From a virus: a DNA stretch of 26,637 bases. Of the stretch, positions 25,001 to 26,637 are shown piece by piece (position 1 is the first letter of the stretch; the number at the start of each line of letters is the position of its first letter). A program made the position numbers and the translations under genes. A model generated the notes under the pieces. It was given only the letters and a program-made list of their open reading frames with translations. It was not told the origin of the DNA and did not search any database. The stretch covers positions 1-26,637 of the IMG/VR virus record IMGVR_UViG_3300044953_000562. The stretch is one strand, 5' to 3'.

Positions 25001-25187
25001 CCAGGTGAACGGCGGTGGCTGGTCGACCGTGATTACGTCGGGTGCGACGACCGGCACGCTGGCCCTCACGGCGGGCGATAGTCTGGCCATGCGGTTCACC
25101 GGCACGGCTGCTCGATCGGAGCTCCTCGTGCGAGCTCTCGCTCCCGTTAGCACTGCGGACGGATACGCCGTTTACTCTATCAGCTAG
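22020..25187 (+). CDS. Tail hub / host-recognition protein (gpJ/GTA-hub-like)
   Basis: 1055 residues, the last gene of the tail block. After a very hydrophobic N-terminus (residues 2-20) come the usual hub opening (ASETRHIPLVWGTVKIDGPNVVWYGD) and a domain with WVDERILYDG, LLERMLL and WAFELQKIP. A jelly-roll-like insert lies at about 220-335. The hub core follows (ANPIYVLWEIMTNSDWGLGLP, ATCTEELNGFSLILDSQREA, IQRQVDGVVFISPRTGKWKIKLIR, then ARLNRSMYLLEPGQAVRW). The C-terminal 400 residues are tandem beta domains, including a fibronectin-like part (YPPVDPVVNSVSWPSSV). Forms the tail-tip plug and probably receptor contact. Closest to Phage-tail_3/gpJ-type proteins by pattern. Confidence 0.85.
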   Translation: MGFFFTLFLWGFFFLLSELLRPKPKQEQARPAGLGDFNFPTASETRHIPLVWGTVKIDGPNVVWYGDLQKIPITKKVKTGLFSSKTVVVGYYYFLGVQFALCRGVAEELRRIWVDERILYDGTVSGSLEHNETVSINRPLFFGGTENGTGGLVGPLRYLSGTTPQAAPTYLAGKQNPTTGYPGTAYVLLERMLLGTSSNLPPWAFELQKIPEDLSFADPDGTVDLNFDVNPPSTEDTYTAPENFTTRGTVTIRTYDNGAFVDGDIITVTVNGTVVRDYYTLPSPASPDILDITQYLLPYQQNEITVYAHNEGGVGPRNTTQFDLLDEDGSEITGRFNLLPLDTGYLYFNWYPEVPSSTIDYGDGVLDANPIYVLWEIMTNSDWGLGLPTSDIDRSSFLVAAATCTEELNGFSLILDSQREAYDLIEEIQRQVDGVVFISPRTGKWKIKLIRNDYVVDDLVELNESNILEIKDYTKGTIEDTTNEVRAGYSRRVDFYQESFIVAQDSANIRAQGEVVSTTIQFPGVKNSHLASKLAWRELRLLSYPLAKATLRLNRSMYLLEPGQAVRWSDPLLGFTNLVMRVTRIDYGSPSDASIEVSLIQDIFGLDEASYDDPPDGEWENPTERQPEDVDLVDQVVFEAPYAMCRVEGVSIARVWFGARSSSQYMIGKTDADTAVGEVNASMLTLQLSAALNASDTSFTALASPDTAADVDARGTFVVSSTQNGEELLQLVLVDQEFMLVNSMVNSAGNFAFTGVTRGVLDSVPTTHSAYARVHLLFTGGNLTTKAYEGNEVLDFRICPVSAGEALDYASATSNSLTLQNRAVRPYPPVDPVVNSVSWPSSVNANTGLNVSFTRRDYLGTNEVTRATTSAFPGSTEYRCRVLTDGVERFTTAWNSGAASIDVYRSRVLRYTSGALPTNITWEIATKHTFGGSPIEALQKLTHTATYTDSELSNDTNMGVRTSGVATASWVVPDTGTYDFILESSASLAVVVEAQVNGGGWSTVITSGATTGTLALTAGDSLAMRFTGTAARSELLVRALAPVSTADGYAVYSIS

Positions 25188-25191
25188 TGAT

Positions 25192-25450
25192 CTGAGCAAA
25201 CTGAGCAAGATCTGAGTCAACGTAAAGGGCCTTTCCATAACTACTTACAACAATTTGACTCAGTTGCTTAGTTGCTCAGCCCTGAACCCTAAACTTGTAC
25301 CCCGGCGACCCGCTTGCCTCCCCCTTTTCGATCTGAGTAGACTAAGCAACTGAGTCAGGCGTTTCTAAGTACCTGCCACTTAGTTACTTAGAGCTAATAC
25401 TCTCTCTTCCAAATAATAAATAGATCTGAGTAGACTGAGCAAACCTGAGG
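25192..25450. repeat. Clustered CTGAGYAA-type repeat array (candidate origin or operators)
   Basis: The gene-free stretch 25188-25461 holds about fourteen copies of an 8-bp unit close to CTGAGCAA/CTAAGCAA/CTGAGTCA. Cluster 1 (+): 25192, 25201, 25212. Cluster 2 (inverted): 25256-25263, 25264-25271, 25272-25279. Cluster 3 (+): 25333, 25342, 25350, with weaker inverted units at 25376-25391. Cluster 4 (+): 25426, 25435, 25445. Within a cluster units are 8-11 bp apart, about one helical turn, and clusters 1-3 end in CTGAGTCA. Clusters 1, 3 and 4 start GATCTGAG. Between clusters lie A/T-rich tracts (for example 25405-25425). This layout fits iterons of a replication origin or multiple operators for a phage regulator. 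Confidence 0.82.
25314..25343 (+). promoter_or_regulatory. Possible weak promoter inside the repeat array
   Basis: TTGCCT (25314-25319) and TAGACT (25338-25343) are 18 nt apart, reusing the TTGCC box of the other two promoters. The -10-like box lies inside repeat cluster 3, so a repeat-binding protein would occlude or modulate it. The -10 match is only 4 of 6. Confidence 0.35.
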
Positions 25451-25461
25451 TTTTTCAAGCT

Positions 25462-25830
25462 ATGAAACCCATTCCCAAGAGCGTCTACCTTTCTGGGCCC
25501 ATGCGGCACTACCCCTACTACAACGCCAAGGCGTTTGACAGCCTTGCAGGCCCCCTCCGGGCGGACGGGTGGGCCGTGGTCTCCCCCGTAGACCTGGACC
25601 GTGCAGACGGCTTCGAGCCGCTGGCGATGCCCCCCGATTCGGACTGGTCGCAGGTGCCCTACATGGGCCTCACGCTGCGGGAGCTCGTCGCCCGTGATGT
25701 TGAGGCTCTCCTTACCTGCGAGTACATCCTGATGCTCTACGGCTGGGAGAACTCCGTTGGAGCGAGGGCTGAGCTCGCCGTCGCGGAATTCGCTGGCCTG
25801 CTTGTCCGATACCAGCGAGACATAAAATAG
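25462..25830 (+). CDS. DUF4406/nucleoside deoxyribosyltransferase-like protein
   Basis: 122 residues from ATG 25462; TGAGG (25446-25450), part of the last repeat unit, is a distant Shine-Dalgarno. The sequence follows the DUF4406 group of the nucleoside 2-deoxyribosyltransferase superfamily: VYLSGPMRHYPYYNAKAF near the N-terminus, LRADGWAVVSPVDLDR, LRELVARDVEALLTCEYILMLYGWE, then NSVGARAELAVAEFAGL (SxGAxxE, the expected catalytic Glu region). Members act on nucleotides or nucleosides, but the phage substrate is unknown. It is the first gene after the repeat array and precedes a helicase, consistent with DNA metabolism. Confidence 0.75.
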   Translation: MKPIPKSVYLSGPMRHYPYYNAKAFDSLAGPLRADGWAVVSPVDLDRADGFEPLAMPPDSDWSQVPYMGLTLRELVARDVEALLTCEYILMLYGWENSVGARAELAVAEFAGLLVRYQRDIK

Positions 25831-25834
25831 AGGC

Positions 25835-26637
25835 ATGTACTACAAGACGAAGCCTCTTCGCCACCAACAAGAAGAGGTCGAAAAACGTGGAAGTTGGCCA
25901 GCGGCGGCTCTGCTATGGGACGCTGGCGTAGGAAAGACCAAGACGACGCTGGACAACGCAGCCTTTCTATTCCTAGACGGGAAGATCGACACGCTTGTCG
26001 TCGTCGCTCCGCCGGGGTTGGACTACAACTGGCTCGCCAGCCAGGCCCCGCAGCATCTCGCCTGTCTGTATGAGGGCTACGTTTTCTCTTCGTCGAAAGC
26101 TCGGCTGAAGTCTTACGAAAACACGAAGAAGTGGCTGAAGACCTTCCCCCGGAAGGAGAAGTTGCTGGTCGTCGCGATGTCGTACGACTCCGTCCTGACC
26201 GAGGCGGGACACTCGCTGATCGAGTGGCTTCTCCATAACCGCGTGTGTATGCTCGTCTTGGACGAGTCCCAGAAGGTCAAGAACCCAGGTGCGAAGAGGA
26301 CGAAGCGGCTCGTACCTATGGGCAGGTACGCGGCCTATCGCCGCATTCTTAGCTGGACGCAGGGCTCGGAGTGTCCCTTCGAGCACTACGCCCCCTTCAA
26401 GTTCCTCGATGAGGAATTCTGGAAGGCTCGAGGAATCGGCTCCTACGCTGGCTTTCAGGTTCGCTACGGTGAGTTTCGACCCCTATTTGTCCCCGCCGCT
26501 GGCAGGACGATACAGATACCTAGCGGCTACCGCAATCTGCCAGAGCTCAAGACGCACCTGTCCGCCCTGGCAACGTGGGTATTGAAATCTGAGGTGCTGG
26601 ATCTTCCGCCCAAGACCTACACTCGCATTCGTCACCC
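25835..26637 (+). CDS. SNF2-type helicase/ATPase, N-terminal part (cut by window end)
   Basis: The frame from ATG 25835 stays open to the window end (267 codons). An in-frame TAA (25823-25825) lies just upstream and there is no alternative earlier start. Seen: LRHQQEEVEKR (a Q-motif-like opening), Walker A DAGVGKT (29-35), VVVAPPGLDYNW (motif Ia), Walker B LVLDESQKVKNPGAKRTK (DESQ 143-146), and a motif III region RRILSWTQGSE (169-179) where the family usually has LTGTP. The second RecA-like domain lies beyond the window. Phage members of this superfamily act in replication, recombination or transcription. The AGAGG ahead of the ATG is unusually close (1 nt), so initiation may depend on coupling with the upstream gene. 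Confidence 0.85.
   Translation, partial: MYYKTKPLRHQQEEVEKRGSWPAAALLWDAGVGKTKTTLDNAAFLFLDGKIDTLVVVAPPGLDYNWLASQAPQHLACLYEGYVFSSSKARLKSYENTKKWLKTFPRKEKLLVVAMSYDSVLTEAGHSLIEWLLHNRVCMLVLDESQKVKNPGAKRTKRLVPMGRYAAYRRILSWTQGSECPFEHYAPFKFLDEEFWKARGIGSYAGFQVRYGEFRPLFVPAAGRTIQIPSGYRNLPELKTHLSALATWVLKSEVLDLPPKTYTRIRH

Noticed and set aside
25223-25234. Terminator after the hub gene (AAAGGGCCTTT)
   Set aside because: Palindrome leaves almost no loop and there is no T-tract.
25192-25450. CRISPR array
   Set aside because: Units are only 8 bp, degenerate, in both orientations and unevenly spaced, with no spacer-length regularity.

Overview
The window is the late (structural) region of a tailed double-stranded DNA phage or prophage, running into the start of a DNA-metabolism region. 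Every supported gene is on the + strand. Genes are tightly packed, with many 1-8 nt start/stop overlaps, and the base composition is GC-rich. The morphology is most likely siphoviral: a full head-packaging set is followed by a single tail-tube gene, a frameshifted tail assembly chaperone, a long tape measure and a lambda/GTA-like tail tip, and no sheath gene is seen. The host cannot be named. A lipobox protein and a Sec-type signal peptide fit a bacterial host, probably with two membranes, but this is inference. No integrase, tRNA, CRISPR array or recognisable endolysin was seen.

Layout. 1-113: a GC hairpin and a sigma70-like promoter. 114-6559: head module with small terminase, large terminase (interrupted by an intein), DUF4055-like portal, scaffold, P22-like coat protein, an intrinsic terminator and a DnaT-like connector. 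6561-9659: head closure, tail terminator, tail tube and the G/GT chaperone pair. 9656-11135: an unusual insert between chaperone and tape measure (calcineurin-like phosphoesterase, a 48-residue two-helix membrane peptide, an HK97 gp10-like protein). 11135-14957: tape measure and a LamG-like protein. 14954-15604: lipoprotein and two micro membrane proteins (candidate lysis cluster). 15616-17706: a secreted G8/CEMIP-like beta-helix protein. 17707-25187: a second promoter, a very acidic protein, two appendage-type proteins, a LamG/distal-tail fusion, a gpL/BR0599-like protein and the 1055-residue tail hub. 25188-25461: a gene-free region with about fourteen CTGAGYAA-type units in four clusters. 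25462-26637: a DUF4406-like protein and a truncated SNF2-type helicase.

The main points of interest are these. (1) The intein splits the P-loop of the terminase ATPase and carries the complete W-C-T signature of class 3 inteins, with Gly at position 1 in place of a nucleophile. (2) A clustered, partly inverted repeat array lies at the junction of the structural and DNA-metabolism genes and is a candidate origin or operator region. (3) A secreted protein resembling the hyaluronan-degrading CEMIP/TMEM2 family sits inside the tail operon. (4) A textbook G GGA AAC slippery heptamer joins the tail chaperone frames.
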